64,000 nucleotides of DNA from Chitinophaga niabensis (GCF_039545795.1 NZ_CP154260.1:6887001-6951000); one strand, 5' to 3'. Shown: positions 34,911-45,096, counted from the first letter of the stretch. A program made the numbers and translations. Notes: generated by a model from the letters alone, not told the origin.

Positions 34911-37265
34911 ATGAAAATTTTAACTGCACACCCGCGTCTGTTTAAGGAGGATGAATTGATTGACAGTCACATTTCATTCGGTCCTTACATCCGCTACATA
35001 AAAGAGAAGGCCGCCCGGACCACAGGAGCACGTGCCAGCTACTTCTCAGAGATCGTACGCCACTTTGAAAGTGATCCTGCATTATTGCAACCATTAGAGA
35101 AGGACACCGATATTTCCAGATACCAGGAATACCTGGACCTTATTACCGCTACCGTTTTCCCGGTAACCATAGATGATACAAAAGACATTTATGGCATCGG
35201 GGCACCTTTCCGTTTTGCCATCTTCTATTATTCTGAACAGTTCCGCCAGCTCTTTACTGATAACGGGCATGAACTGATGGCTATCCCCAAAGGTGTTTCG
35301 GAAGAAAAAGCGAAAAAGGATAAAAAGGCCTGGATGTATAAGCTCATCCTGGAACGCTGGTATGGCCTCCCGATCAATTATGATAACGAACTTACCCACA
35401 GCATTATACATCCGGAAACTGGTGTTCAGCGCTATATTAAGCTGGTGATTGATCCCCGCTTTATAGATGTAAAAGTGAAAGGTGAGCTTCCGAAACTGGA
35501 TTGTGACCGTATCTGCACCGGAGATTTCAAACTGCAGGACCTCGGCGACCTGGAAAGGCTGATACCATTGGATAGTTTCTCCCTGGAGGGCTTCGCCATC
35601 TGGACCATCAAGGATGTTACACAGGAACATGTGGTGAACGGCATGAAGAACCTGGTGCTGAACATCGGTAAAGACAATGAGCTGAAAACTTATGTGAAAG
35701 CACGTGACTACCTGAAAACCATGGTAGGCCGGCCAGACATCAGTTTGCACATGATCCCTTTCATCAAGGTGAACAACAAGTCCGTGCTGGACAATGCTTA
35801 TGTTGCCCAAAGCATCATCTTCGCTAATGCGCGGAACGATGCGGAGCGTAACAGTCTTAACGAGCAGTTACTGGAATTCCTCGATAGCAATCCACAGCCA
35901 CTGGTGTTGACAGAGGTCAACCGGCAAACGGTAGAGTTATATCCTTTCTTAAGGTATCTGCCTTTACAGGGTATCAAGAGTTTCATCCTTTGCCCTATTC
36001 AGCATGAAAATACTTTGCTGGGTATGCTGGAAATTGCTTCTACTACAGATGAGGTGCTGGACTGGGAAATGCTGGCCCGCCTGCAACCGAGTTATGCAGT
36101 AGGCACCTTACTGTTACGCAGAAGTATGGAGCTGGCCAGTGAAAGGATCAATGAAGTGATCAAAGAACAGTATACGGCCTTGCAGCCTGCGGTGGAATGG
36201 AAGTTCACGGAAGCTGCATGGGAGTACCTGCATACACCTAAAGAACAGCAGAAAGATATTGGCAATATATTGTTTGAAGGCGTATATCCTTTATATGGCG
36301 CGGTAGATATCCGCAACTCCTCTGTAGAAAGAGGTTCCGCCATCCGGGACGACCTCCGGGAACAATTACAGCTCATTCAGAACACTTTCCGCCAGATCAA
36401 CGGAGATCTTAACCTGCCTTTACTGGAAGAGTTACAGTTCAAGAATAACCGTATGCTCAACAGCATGCAGGATTCTCTCTTCGCAGAAGATGAAGTGAAG
36501 ATCAACGAATTCCTGGACCATGAGATTGCGCCTATCTTCCGTCATCTGTATGATAGTGAAAGCGAGTTGAAACCTTTGCTGCATCATTATTTTGAGAAGA
36601 TAGACAAGAACACGGGCCATGTATATCATCACCGCCGTGAGTATGAAGAGAGCCTGCAAAAGATCAATTCTGCGGTGAATAAATACTATGAGAAAGAGAA
36701 GGATGAATTGCAGAAATCGTATCCCTGCTATTTTGAAAAGTACAGAACGGACGGGGTGGAATATAATATCTACATTGGCCAGTCCATTGCGCCGGACAGG
36801 AAGTTTGATAATATGTACCTCCGTAATCTGCGCCTGTGGCAGCTTACGTCTATGGCAACCATTGCACGCATCACGCATGAACTGGAGCCTAAGCTGAAAA
36901 TTCCGTTACAGACCACACAATTGATCCTGGCACATAATAACCCTATCGATATCAGTTTCCGTAAAGATGAGCGGCGCTTTGATGTAGAGGGAGCTTATAA
37001 TATCCGTTATGAGATCATGAAGAAACGGATCGATAAAGTGCGGGTACAGGCTACAAAGGAAAGGCTTACACAGCCTGGTAAAATAGCCATTGTATATTCT
37101 TATGGCCGTGAGGCAGAGGAATACCGCAAATACATTGAGTTCTTACAGAACAAGAACATCCTCTTACCTGAAGTGGAAATGCTTGACCTGGAAGAACTGC
37201 AAGGTATCAGCGGTTTAAAAGCCATCCGTTTAAGTGTGAATTTTGAAGGGATTGTTAAAACTTAA
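34911..37265 (+). CDS. large GAF-domain protein of unknown function
   Basis: A 784-residue cytoplasmic protein without signal or membrane segments. Residues about 275-405 look like a GAF ligand-binding domain (GIKSFILCPIQHENTLLGMLEIA). Around 460-480 the motif YGAVDIRNSSVERGSAI recalls the strand-loop of class III nucleotide cyclases (F/Y-x-D-I-x-x-S) but lacks a visible second metal Asp and the transition-state residues. The rest is helical and unique. ATG 34911 is chosen over an in-frame TTG at 34905. Its end overlaps the convergent phosphoesterase gene by 11 bp. Function is unknown; such proteins are seen in Bacteroidota. Confidence 0.75.
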   Translation: MKILTAHPRLFKEDELIDSHISFGPYIRYIKEKAARTTGARASYFSEIVRHFESDPALLQPLEKDTDISRYQEYLDLITATVFPVTIDDTKDIYGIGAPFRFAIFYYSEQFRQLFTDNGHELMAIPKGVSEEKAKKDKKAWMYKLILERWYGLPINYDNELTHSIIHPETGVQRYIKLVIDPRFIDVKVKGELPKLDCDRICTGDFKLQDLGDLERLIPLDSFSLEGFAIWTIKDVTQEHVVNGMKNLVLNIGKDNELKTYVKARDYLKTMVGRPDISLHMIPFIKVNNKSVLDNAYVAQSIIFANARNDAERNSLNEQLLEFLDSNPQPLVLTEVNRQTVELYPFLRYLPLQGIKSFILCPIQHENTLLGMLEIASTTDEVLDWEMLARLQPSYAVGTLLLRRSMELASERINEVIKEQYTALQPAVEWKFTEAAWEYLHTPKEQQKDIGNILFEGVYPLYGAVDIRNSSVERGSAIRDDLREQLQLIQNTFRQINGDLNLPLLEELQFKNNRMLNSMQDSLFAEDEVKINEFLDHEIAPIFRHLYDSESELKPLLHHYFEKIDKNTGHVYHHRREYEESLQKINSAVNKYYEKEKDELQKSYPCYFEKYRTDGVEYNIYIGQSIAPDRKFDNMYLRNLRLWQLTSMATIARITHELEPKLKIPLQTTQLILAHNNPIDISFRKDERRFDVEGAYNIRYEIMKKRIDKVRVQATKERLTQPGKIAIVYSYGREAEEYRKYIEFLQNKNILLPEVEMLDLEELQGISGLKAIRLSVNFEGIVKT

Positions 37266-40200
37266 ATCCAAACGTTACGTAGGGTAGGGTTTCCTCTTTG
37301 GAATGCCCTACCACTGCGGTAATGATCAGCATATTTATAGGAGAGAAGTAAATACCGCCTCCGAAGCCGTCATGCCATACATGTGATTTTTCCCCATCTT
37401 CCCATACTCTTCCCACATCATTGAAAGCAAGCAGCCCAACAGATCCGGGCAGGATATAAGAAGTGAAGTCAAATAATTTCACCCGCAACTCCATGTTGTT
37501 ATACACCATGGCCCTTCCCGAAAAACGGTTATTCCTGTAACCACGCAGGTTAGCAGTACCACCTAATGTCATGGCCTGGAAGAATTCCGGCCGGCCCCAG
37601 GTAACACCTCCACCAAAGCGGGATACCAGTGTAACGGTAGCCGGTAATCCAAGGGAGGCGTAGATACTCATGTCCGTACGGAGCGTGGAAAAACTGTTGC
37701 TCTCTTTGTTCAGCCCGGTATTAGCCTGGTAAGTAACAGACCATAATAATCCGCGTGTAGGGTTCAGGTTATTATCACGGGTATCGATGTTGAAACCTGT
37801 GCTCAAACCTGCATAGTATTTGTTTTTGAACAGGTTAGCAGAGTCCAGTTTATTTTCTTTGTAGTTAGTGAGGAAGCGGCCTTCATTATCTTCTGCTTCC
37901 AGTGTGTTGGCAGAAACGGTGGGGCCTGCAAAGAACGTTACGTTCTGTGTAAGGTTAGTGCGTAAAGCAGCGGATACGGAATACACATTAAAACGACTGC
38001 GGTAATACCGGATCCTTGGTTTTGATGTGTCTTTATATACGGTTTCGTTACCAAAGCCAAAGAAGTTAACCGTGTTATGCGGTGCTTTGGCAGTAGCATT
38101 GACGATGAGATCTGTTTTTCCGATGATATCATTGAACTGTCCCTGGTAGCGGAACTGGTAAGCCTGTGTAGCTACAGCATGGGTGCCGGTGAAAGTATGT
38201 TTTACGGCAAAGGAATCTTTACGGAAACCATGGCCGATGTATTGGATACCAAGGCCCAGGGAGATACCATCATCCAGGTTATAACCTGCAGCCAGTAAGG
38301 GCATTACCTTATTGTACTGGAAAGCCCTTCTGTCGTAACGGATCACTTCCGGTTTAGAAGAGAGGCGTAATCTTTCTCTGCGGGTTACGGCAAAGCTGTC
38401 GTTGCGGTGTTTGAGGTCGTAAATGAAAATGCGTTTGCCACTGCTTTCGCTGCTGTCTATATATGTATCTTTCTCTTTGCCTCCTATGATACGGATGCGG
38501 ATAGGCGATCTGCCATCTCCTTTAATAATGAATTTATCTTCGCCACCTAAGCCGTACAGCATTACCTCTTTGGTATGTGCAGGATCAAATGTTCTGTTAT
38601 AGAGTGTTTGTTCCAGGTCTCCGCTTTTGCTGATCTTTTGAGATTGCACCTGTACTTTTCCTTCCGGTAAACGGGTAACGGTGAATTGCTCATTTTTAAA
38701 TGAACCCGTCACATCAACACCTTTTGCAAGGAAGTGATAATATTTCATAGCCTGCACAGGAAGTTTATCCCTCCTTACTTTCAGCGTGCTGCGCATCATT
38801 TCACTCACCTGTTTATTGATAGTGTCCGGGAATTGTGTAACGGCTTCATCTATCAGCTGATCCGTCATTAACCCGGCAAAAGCAGTACTTTGTTTCTGCC
38901 ATGCAGCTTCGTCCAGCTCACTCATAAAATTACGGTCCAGGTAACGGGCGCTGAAGTTGAAGCCCTGTATATAAGGGAATTTCTTTCTGAAACCTTGAAT
39001 GGCTGGTAATAACCAGGGGCGGCTCACCAGCCTGGGCAGTACACCTTCGTTCACAAAAAAGGCCTGGTCACGGTCTCTCGGAATAGGATAGAAGACCTTT
39101 TTCTTTTTATCTTTTTCTGCATACCAGCGCCATTGATCTTCATGCCTGTCCCAGTCAGCAATGAACATATCCAGCAAACGGGCCTGCAGGTAAGCGGGCT
39201 GGTTCATGCTGTTGTCATTATCTTCCAGCAGGTTCTCCATCAGCTTTTCAGAGTTATAGGTTTTATTGGTGCTTACAGGCTCCCTTTCTTCCAGCAGGTA
39301 TACGCCATTGGCAAAATCTTTCCTGTAAATACCCAGTGCGGTATCATCTGCGAGGTATACGAATTCAGGGTTTGTATGAGGCACACCGGCAGCTTTAGCC
39401 AAAGGCCTTACAGCCAGTGGTGCGTAAGGGTTGGCAGCCGAGATCTGGTCCTGCACTACTTCCCTTGCAATGGTTTCCCGCAATTGTTCCGGCAGGGCGG
39501 AAGTAGGCCATTTGCGCAGGGAGCGCATTACCCATTCATTGCCATTTTTGTCTTCCAGGCGCAGGGAGCGGGTTTGTTTACCACCACCTCTTTTGAGGAT
39601 CTTCAGGCCGCCTTTCACTGTATCCAGGTTTACTACGGGGAAAGTAAGCGGGGTAGCCCATACTTTGCGGTAATTGTCGCCCAGTATAAAACGGTGAAAG
39701 CCACCGGCTTTTTCATATTGGGCATCAGGCGCCAGGGTAACCGTGGCGGGTGCATCTTTGCGGCTGGGATAGTTCTCCGCCCTTCCGCGGTAAGTGCTGA
39801 GGTTATAGAGGTTCTGGCTGAACATGGGTTTGATATCCCCATCGTTGTAAAAGTTCACCCGCACATTGCCATTGCTCATTACCTCTATTACGCTGAAACC
39901 ATTGAGGCGGCTGGCAAATTCAGAGAGTTTGCCCTTTTTAACCCGGTTATCTTTTGCGCCGGAGCCACTGACAATATAACTCCTGCCTTTATCTTTGATC
40001 AGTTGAAGAGTGTGATCGTGCCCGGAAACAAATACTACCTGGGCATCTTCCGGCAGGGCCTCTTCAATGCCTTTGATCATTCTTTTATATAAAGGATGCG
40101 GCAGATCTTCCGTTGTGCCAAATACCCCTCTTACCAAAGGATAGATGGAGCCTATTACAGGCAGCGGAATATAGAGGCCGGGTTTGGCATCTGTTAAAGG

Positions 40201-40890
40201 GAAAATGTGTTGCTTGATGGTGTAATAACCCCCATGAATACCATAACTGCGTAAAGGATGGTGGGTGGCAAATACCATTAGTTTACCGGGGTTAAGGGCT
40301 GCAATATCATTGATGGCAGCCAGTACCTCATCTTCCGTTTTGCAGTCACAGCCGGATTCGAGACCGGGTTTTTTGCCGGGGTATAACCACCACTCGCTGT
40401 CAAATACAATCAGCACAGCATCTTTTCCTAAAGGCACTGCAACAGGGCCGGGGCATCCTCCTTTAGGCAGGAACTGCACATTGGCCAGGCCAAATGAATC
40501 CACATATAACTGCTGGTTACGGATGGTTTGCCATCCATCCGGTTTATGGCGGGCCCAGTCGTGATTACCCGGAATAAAGATTCCTTCCGCTTTGGTGCCT
40601 TTCAGCAGGTTGATCTGGTAATCCAGGATTTCTTTCGCTTCGTTATAGTTACGTGCGTTCACGTTAGGTAACCCCAGCGGATATACGTTATCTCCCAGGA
40701 AGAGTACCGTGTTCTTTCCCTTATTCAGGTCTATTGTTCTGCGTACGGCATCGATGGTGGGGTTGGTGCCATTGTGCATTTCCCCGGCATCCCCGATGAG
40801 GATGATCCGTTGCTTGATACTGTCTGATTGTGCAAAACAAAAAGACGATATGAATAAGGTGATGACAAGTAAGTATAACTTTGAACGCAT
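37255..40890 (-). CDS. metallophosphoesterase with kinase-like middle and outer-membrane beta-barrel
   Basis: A 1211-residue exported protein in three parts. After a signal peptide (1-19), a calcineurin-like phosphoesterase (about 27-345) shows GDAGE, FLGDNVYP, PGNHDW, ATHHPL and SGHDHT, a full metal site. Residues about 400-650 are unlike it: a Gly-rich loop (KRGGGKQTRSLRL), a Glu in RETIAREVVQ, DWDRHEDQW at 579-587 and PIPRDRDQAF near 604-611, an order reminiscent of HipA/Fam20C-type kinases. Residues about 850-1211 form a BamA/surface-antigen barrel ending in FKF. ATG 40890 is chosen because a signal peptide follows; the frame is open 32 codons further upstream. It lies 4 bp after the SdiA-regulated-type gene. 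Confidence 0.85.
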   Translation of the reverse strand: MRSKLYLLVITLFISSFCFAQSDSIKQRIILIGDAGEMHNGTNPTIDAVRRTIDLNKGKNTVLFLGDNVYPLGLPNVNARNYNEAKEILDYQINLLKGTKAEGIFIPGNHDWARHKPDGWQTIRNQQLYVDSFGLANVQFLPKGGCPGPVAVPLGKDAVLIVFDSEWWLYPGKKPGLESGCDCKTEDEVLAAINDIAALNPGKLMVFATHHPLRSYGIHGGYYTIKQHIFPLTDAKPGLYIPLPVIGSIYPLVRGVFGTTEDLPHPLYKRMIKGIEEALPEDAQVVFVSGHDHTLQLIKDKGRSYIVSGSGAKDNRVKKGKLSEFASRLNGFSVIEVMSNGNVRVNFYNDGDIKPMFSQNLYNLSTYRGRAENYPSRKDAPATVTLAPDAQYEKAGGFHRFILGDNYRKVWATPLTFPVVNLDTVKGGLKILKRGGGKQTRSLRLEDKNGNEWVMRSLRKWPTSALPEQLRETIAREVVQDQISAANPYAPLAVRPLAKAAGVPHTNPEFVYLADDTALGIYRKDFANGVYLLEEREPVSTNKTYNSEKLMENLLEDNDNSMNQPAYLQARLLDMFIADWDRHEDQWRWYAEKDKKKKVFYPIPRDRDQAFFVNEGVLPRLVSRPWLLPAIQGFRKKFPYIQGFNFSARYLDRNFMSELDEAAWQKQSTAFAGLMTDQLIDEAVTQFPDTINKQVSEMMRSTLKVRRDKLPVQAMKYYHFLAKGVDVTGSFKNEQFTVTRLPEGKVQVQSQKISKSGDLEQTLYNRTFDPAHTKEVMLYGLGGEDKFIIKGDGRSPIRIRIIGGKEKDTYIDSSESSGKRIFIYDLKHRNDSFAVTRRERLRLSSKPEVIRYDRRAFQYNKVMPLLAAGYNLDDGISLGLGIQYIGHGFRKDSFAVKHTFTGTHAVATQAYQFRYQGQFNDIIGKTDLIVNATAKAPHNTVNFFGFGNETVYKDTSKPRIRYYRSRFNVYSVSAALRTNLTQNVTFFAGPTVSANTLEAEDNEGRFLTNYKENKLDSANLFKNKYYAGLSTGFNIDTRDNNLNPTRGLLWSVTYQANTGLNKESNSFSTLRTDMSIYASLGLPATVTLVSRFGGGVTWGRPEFFQAMTLGGTANLRGYRNNRFSGRAMVYNNMELRVKLFDFTSYILPGSVGLLAFNDVGRVWEDGEKSHVWHDGFGGGIYFSPINMLIITAVVGHSKEETLPYVTFGFKF

Positions 40891-40894
40891 ATAG

Positions 40895-41746
40895 TTATGG
40901 CTGTGGATGATATTTATATTTAAGGATGTCTGCCGTATGTTCTTCATCCCCTTCATTAGAGATATACATATCGCCATTCGGGGCAAAGGTGATGCCTTCC
41001 GGCTGGTTAAAGTGCCTGGACGACAGGCGGTGTGCTTCCAGTACTTTACCGGAAAGATCGGTAATTACCAGCAGTCTGTTGATAGAAGCCACGATATATA
41101 CCTTGTTTTCTATGGGATGTACAGCAGCGGCAGATGGCCTGAAGTGTTTGGACGGTGATCCGCTGAGCTTTGGAATGTCAGCATACGGATAGCTGAAAAC
41201 CGGCACCGGGGAGAATTGCAGGGAATCCATGGAAAAAGCATACACGCTGGTGGCTTTCTTCTTTTTATCTTCCTCACAGTTCTTACAGATAACGATGGTA
41301 CTATTGCGGGTAGGATCGTAATAGGCCGCTTCAAATTCTTTGGTACCAGTACCTGTTTTAGGGAAATGATAAATGGAAGAAGAAGTAGTGTCTGTGAACA
41401 GGTTATTCACGAAATGCAGGCTGCCGTTACTTTTCAGTACAATCCACTGCTTACCGGTGGTAAGGATCTCTTCATAATCCCCGCTCTTGCCGAACTTCCA
41501 GAAAGGGTAGGGTTGTTTGGTACGAAGGCCCACCTGGAACACCTTGCCCTGTTCATCGTTGATGGACATGAAATGTTCTTCATCCTTATAATATACAATA
41601 CCTGAGATCTCCTGTAAAGACTCCCTTACCTTGAACCTTTCGGGGGTCTCCATCTTGTATCCTTTAGGAGAACTGATGTCTTTTTGCTGACTCCCCTGGC
41701 AGGATATGATGGCTATGAGCAGGCAATAGAGTATGATCATCTTCAT
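40895..41746 (-). CDS. SdiA-regulated / phytase-esterase-like lipoprotein
   Basis: A 283-residue lipoprotein with lipobox LLIAIISC. The mature part looks like a six-bladed propeller of the SdiA-regulated (YjiK) family: LQEISGIVYYKDEEHFMSINDEQGKVF at the first blade, FEAAYY, and HFNQPEGITFAPNGDMYISNE at the last. These resemble phytase-like beta-propellers that bind calcium and phosphate esters, but no enzyme activity can be assigned. The gene overlaps nothing and is 4 bp upstream of the phosphoesterase-barrel gene, so the two form one unit. Confidence 0.85.
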   Translation of the reverse strand: MKMIILYCLLIAIISCQGSQQKDISSPKGYKMETPERFKVRESLQEISGIVYYKDEEHFMSINDEQGKVFQVGLRTKQPYPFWKFGKSGDYEEILTTGKQWIVLKSNGSLHFVNNLFTDTTSSSIYHFPKTGTGTKEFEAAYYDPTRNSTIVICKNCEEDKKKKATSVYAFSMDSLQFSPVPVFSYPYADIPKLSGSPSKHFRPSAAAVHPIENKVYIVASINRLLVITDLSGKVLEAHRLSSRHFNQPEGITFAPNGDMYISNEGDEEHTADILKYKYHPQP

Positions 41747-41827
41747 AAGCCTTAACTTTGAGAAGTAAAATTAACGCAAAAAATGCCGTAATTTGGAATT
41801 GAATTCTCTCTGTTAATACAAGTTCCG

Positions 41828-43096
41828 ATGGAAATAAGTTCAGTGATCGCTGCGGCGAAGGTTTATGTTACCCAGCAATTTGAGCAACGGGCTAACCCTG
41901 TACTGGTATATCACAACATAGCACATACGCAGCAGGTAGTGCAGGCGGCTGAGCAGATAGCTGCGTATTACCGCTTAACGGATGCGGACCAGCTGGTGGT
42001 ATTGCTGGCAGCATGGTTCCATGATCTCGGTTATGTGCTGGGTGTACGTGCGGATCATGAACAGGCAGGCGCCAATGCAGCAAGGGAATTTATAGGACTG
42101 CAGCAATTGCCGGAGAGTGTGGCGCAGGCTGTGGAAGGTTGTATCCTGGCTACAAAGATCCCCCAGATGCCTAATAACCTGCTGGAGCAGATCGTTTGTG
42201 ATGCAGACCTTTTTCACCTGGGTTCCAAAGAGTTCAATAAGCGGAATAAACTGCTCAGGGCAGAAGCAGAGCTGGCCGGCAAGCAGGATATCTCCGGCCT
42301 GGAATGGACCGTTACCACCATCAGTTTCCTGGAAGCACATAAATATCATACAGCCTACAGCCAAACGCTTTTAAAGCAACAGAAAGAAGAGAACCTGGAG
42401 CGCCTGAAAGCCAAACTGGAAAAGAAACAGGGAGAAGCTATACAGGAGGCTGCCGCAGAGCAGAAAAAACTGGAGAAGAAAGCAGCCAAACTGGAAAAGA
42501 AAAAAGAAGAAGAGGAAGGTAAACCGGGAGAACCTGGTGCTGAAAAAGTAAAAGAACCCAAGCCGGGAAGAGGTGTGGAAACCATGTTCCGTACCACCAG
42601 CACCAACCATATACGGTTAAGTTCCATGGCGGATTCGAAGGCCAACATTATGATCTCTGTGAACGCCATTATTATTTCCGTATTACTCAGTGTGCTGTTG
42701 CGCAAACTGGAAGATTATCCCAACTTCATCCTCCCTTCCATTATCTTTTTAACCACCAGCGTTACCACTATTGTATTTTCTATCCTGGCTACCCGCCCGA
42801 ATGTTACCTCCGGCCGGTTCACACTCCTGGATATACAAAATAAAAAATCAAACCTCCTGTTCTTCGGGAACTTCCACCAGATGAGCTATAAAGAGTATGA
42901 AGATGGTATGGAAACCATTATGAAGAAGAACGATTACCTCTATAGCAATATGATCCACGACATCTATAACCTGGGTGTTGTATTGGGTCGTAAATACCGC
43001 ATGCTACGGATCGCGTATAATATATTTATGTATGGGATCATTGCCTCCGTTCTGGCATTTACGATCGCAGCATTGTTTTTCCCGGTAAAAGGATAG
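41828..43096 (+). CDS. HD-domain hydrolase fused to PycTM (Pycsar effector) membrane domain
   Basis: A 422-residue fusion. The N-terminal HD phosphohydrolase domain (about 5-175) has the metal ligands His33 (YHNIAHT), His65-Asp66 (AAWFHDLGYV) and Asp125 (CDADLFH). A highly charged Lys/Glu/Ala segment (about 180-250) is likely a coiled coil. The C-terminal part (about 252-420) fits the DUF5706/PycTM family: the MADSKANIMISVNAIIIS helix at about 267-290, a second helix 300-322, and a third 396-418. In Pycsar defence PycTM is the effector opened by cyclic UMP or CMP; no cyclase gene is near. Polyphosphate kinase follows 2 bp later. Confidence 0.85.
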   Translation: MEISSVIAAAKVYVTQQFEQRANPVLVYHNIAHTQQVVQAAEQIAAYYRLTDADQLVVLLAAWFHDLGYVLGVRADHEQAGANAAREFIGLQQLPESVAQAVEGCILATKIPQMPNNLLEQIVCDADLFHLGSKEFNKRNKLLRAEAELAGKQDISGLEWTVTTISFLEAHKYHTAYSQTLLKQQKEENLERLKAKLEKKQGEAIQEAAAEQKKLEKKAAKLEKKKEEEEGKPGEPGAEKVKEPKPGRGVETMFRTTSTNHIRLSSMADSKANIMISVNAIIISVLLSVLLRKLEDYPNFILPSIIFLTTSVTTIVFSILATRPNVTSGRFTLLDIQNKKSNLLFFGNFHQMSYKEYEDGMETIMKKNDYLYSNMIHDIYNLGVVLGRKYRMLRIAYNIFMYGIIASVLAFTIAALFFPVKG

Positions 43097-43098
43097 TC

Positions 43099-45096
43099 TT
43101 GCACACAGAAACTGACATTACACTATACGATCGCGACCTTAGCTGGCTCTCTTTTAATAACCAGGTGTTATTAATGGCGGCCAATGAGCAGGTGCCGATC
43201 TTTGAACGGGTGCGATTCCTATCCATCTTTTCTTCCAACCTCGATGAATTTTTCCGGGTACGCATGCCGGCCATCCTGGCCCTGCAGCAATTACAGGTAT
43301 CACAGGAAGGTTTGCTATTTGCTGTTCAGCAGGTAACCGGCCGCCAGTTACAGGAATTCGGCAGGATCCTCACCACAGAAGTATTGCCGGGGCTGCATCG
43401 CCATGGGGTACATCTTTATTATGGAGATGTGATCCAGGCAGCACACCAGCCTGCCATTAAAGATTATTTCTTTAATACCGTGCTGGGTTTCCTGCAACCG
43501 CAAAAAATAGTGATGGAACATCCGGTAGAAGTGTTCCTGGAGAATAATGCCTTGTATCTCGTTGTTTGTTTTGATAACAACGGATATGCATTGGTGAACA
43601 TTCCCTCCAGTCACCTGCCCCGCTTCCTGAGCCTGCCGGACCAGCATATTGTTTTCCTGGACGATGTGATCCGGGAGCACCTGCACTTCCTCTTTCCGGG
43701 CCAGCAGGTAAAAGGCTGTTACAGCATCAAGCTCACGCGTGATGCTGAAATAGATGTGGATGAATTCAGCGGGCATTTACTGCAAAAGGTGGAAAGCATG
43801 CTGGTGAAAAGAGCGCTGGGTTTACCCACCCGCTTCCTGTACGACAGCAAAATGCCGGAAGACATGCAGCATAACCTGGCGGCTTATTTTCGTATAGCCC
43901 CGCAGGAAATGACCAGCGGCGGAAGATATCATCATCTCCGCGACCTGGCAGACCTGCCGGTAAAAGACCCTGCTCTGAACTACCCGCGTTTACCTTCCGC
44001 CCGTGTAAAAGCACTGGAAACAGAAGAAACATTACTGAACACCATTCTGCAAAAGGATGTGTTATTACACGTGCCTTATCAGAATTACGATTATATCCTC
44101 CGCTTTTTTAATGAAGCAGCTACAGACCCTGATGTGCAGGAGATCTATGTAACACTTTACCGCGTAGCCTCCGGTTCACAGATCGTAAATGCTTTGATCA
44201 GCGCAGCGAGGAATGGCAAACAGGTAACGGTGATGGTGGAATTGAAAGCAAGGTTTGATGAAGCCAATAACGTGCGCTGGGCTAAACGCATGAAAGAAGC
44301 AGGGGTGAAAATATTATACAGCATCCCTAACCTGAAAGTGCATGCGAAAGTGGCATTGGTAAAACGCAAACGTGGCTACAACTGGGACCACATCGGGTTA
44401 TATGCCACCGGTAATTTCAATGAAAGTACTGCACGGTTCTATACAGATCATGTACTGCTGACCGCACATGCCGGCATGACGCAGGAACTGGAACTCTTGT
44501 TCATTTATATGCAAACGGGTATTGCACCTGCCAAATATCATTTCCTGCCGTTTAATCATTTACTGGTGGCACAGTTCAACCTGGTGAACCGTTTTACGGA
44601 AATGATCAGGCGCGAGGTGGACCATGCACGTGCAGGGTTACCGGCACGCATTACTATTAAACTGAACAACCTGCAGGAAAAACAAATGATCGCTGAACTA
44701 TACGCTGCTGCAGAGGCTGGTGTGGAAGTGAAGCTGATCATCAGGAGTATCTGTTGTATTGTGCCAAGGAAAGGCATCAGTATTCACCGTATTGTAGACC
44801 GTTACCTGGAGCATGCCCGTGTATTTGTTTTCCATAACAATGGCGCGGAAGAAGTGTATATGGGTTCTGCAGACTGGATGAACCGTAACCTGCATCGCAG
44901 GATAGAAGTATGTTTTCCCATTTATGATCCCGTATATGCGCAGCAGTTGAAAGATATTCTTGCTTTGCAACTGGCAGATAACACAAATGCCGTAATATTG
45001 GATGCTGAAATGAAGGCAATACCGGTACCTAAGGTAGCCGGCGAGCCGGACGTAAATGCGCAAAAAGGCATTTATGATTATGTGCATCACCTGTAA
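43099..45096 (+). CDS. ppk1: polyphosphate kinase 1
   Basis: A 665-residue PPK1 that reversibly makes inorganic polyphosphate from ATP. The N-terminal helical domain (YDRDLSWLSFNNQVL), head domain, and two phospholipase-D-like catalytic domains are present: TLYRVASGSQIVNAL, the autophosphorylated His415 in NLKVHAKVALVKR, YATGNFNES, and a second His572 in YLEHARVFVF. The start is TTG at 43099, two bases after the HD-PycTM stop; no ATG precedes the conserved N-terminus. Length is slightly below the usual 690. The stop overlaps the next ATG by one base, so translation coupling is likely. Confidence 0.95.
   Translation: MHTETDITLYDRDLSWLSFNNQVLLMAANEQVPIFERVRFLSIFSSNLDEFFRVRMPAILALQQLQVSQEGLLFAVQQVTGRQLQEFGRILTTEVLPGLHRHGVHLYYGDVIQAAHQPAIKDYFFNTVLGFLQPQKIVMEHPVEVFLENNALYLVVCFDNNGYALVNIPSSHLPRFLSLPDQHIVFLDDVIREHLHFLFPGQQVKGCYSIKLTRDAEIDVDEFSGHLLQKVESMLVKRALGLPTRFLYDSKMPEDMQHNLAAYFRIAPQEMTSGGRYHHLRDLADLPVKDPALNYPRLPSARVKALETEETLLNTILQKDVLLHVPYQNYDYILRFFNEAATDPDVQEIYVTLYRVASGSQIVNALISAARNGKQVTVMVELKARFDEANNVRWAKRMKEAGVKILYSIPNLKVHAKVALVKRKRGYNWDHIGLYATGNFNESTARFYTDHVLLTAHAGMTQELELLFIYMQTGIAPAKYHFLPFNHLLVAQFNLVNRFTEMIRREVDHARAGLPARITIKLNNLQEKQMIAELYAAAEAGVEVKLIIRSICCIVPRKGISIHRIVDRYLEHARVFVFHNNGAEEVYMGSADWMNRNLHRRIEVCFPIYDPVYAQQLKDILALQLADNTNAVILDAEMKAIPVPKVAGEPDVNAQKGIYDYVHHL

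Noticed and set aside
39133..40092. Plus-strand open frame of 319 codons opposite the phosphoesterase-barrel gene
   Set aside because: The minus-strand frame carries all metal-binding motifs. The opposite frame has no recognisable features.
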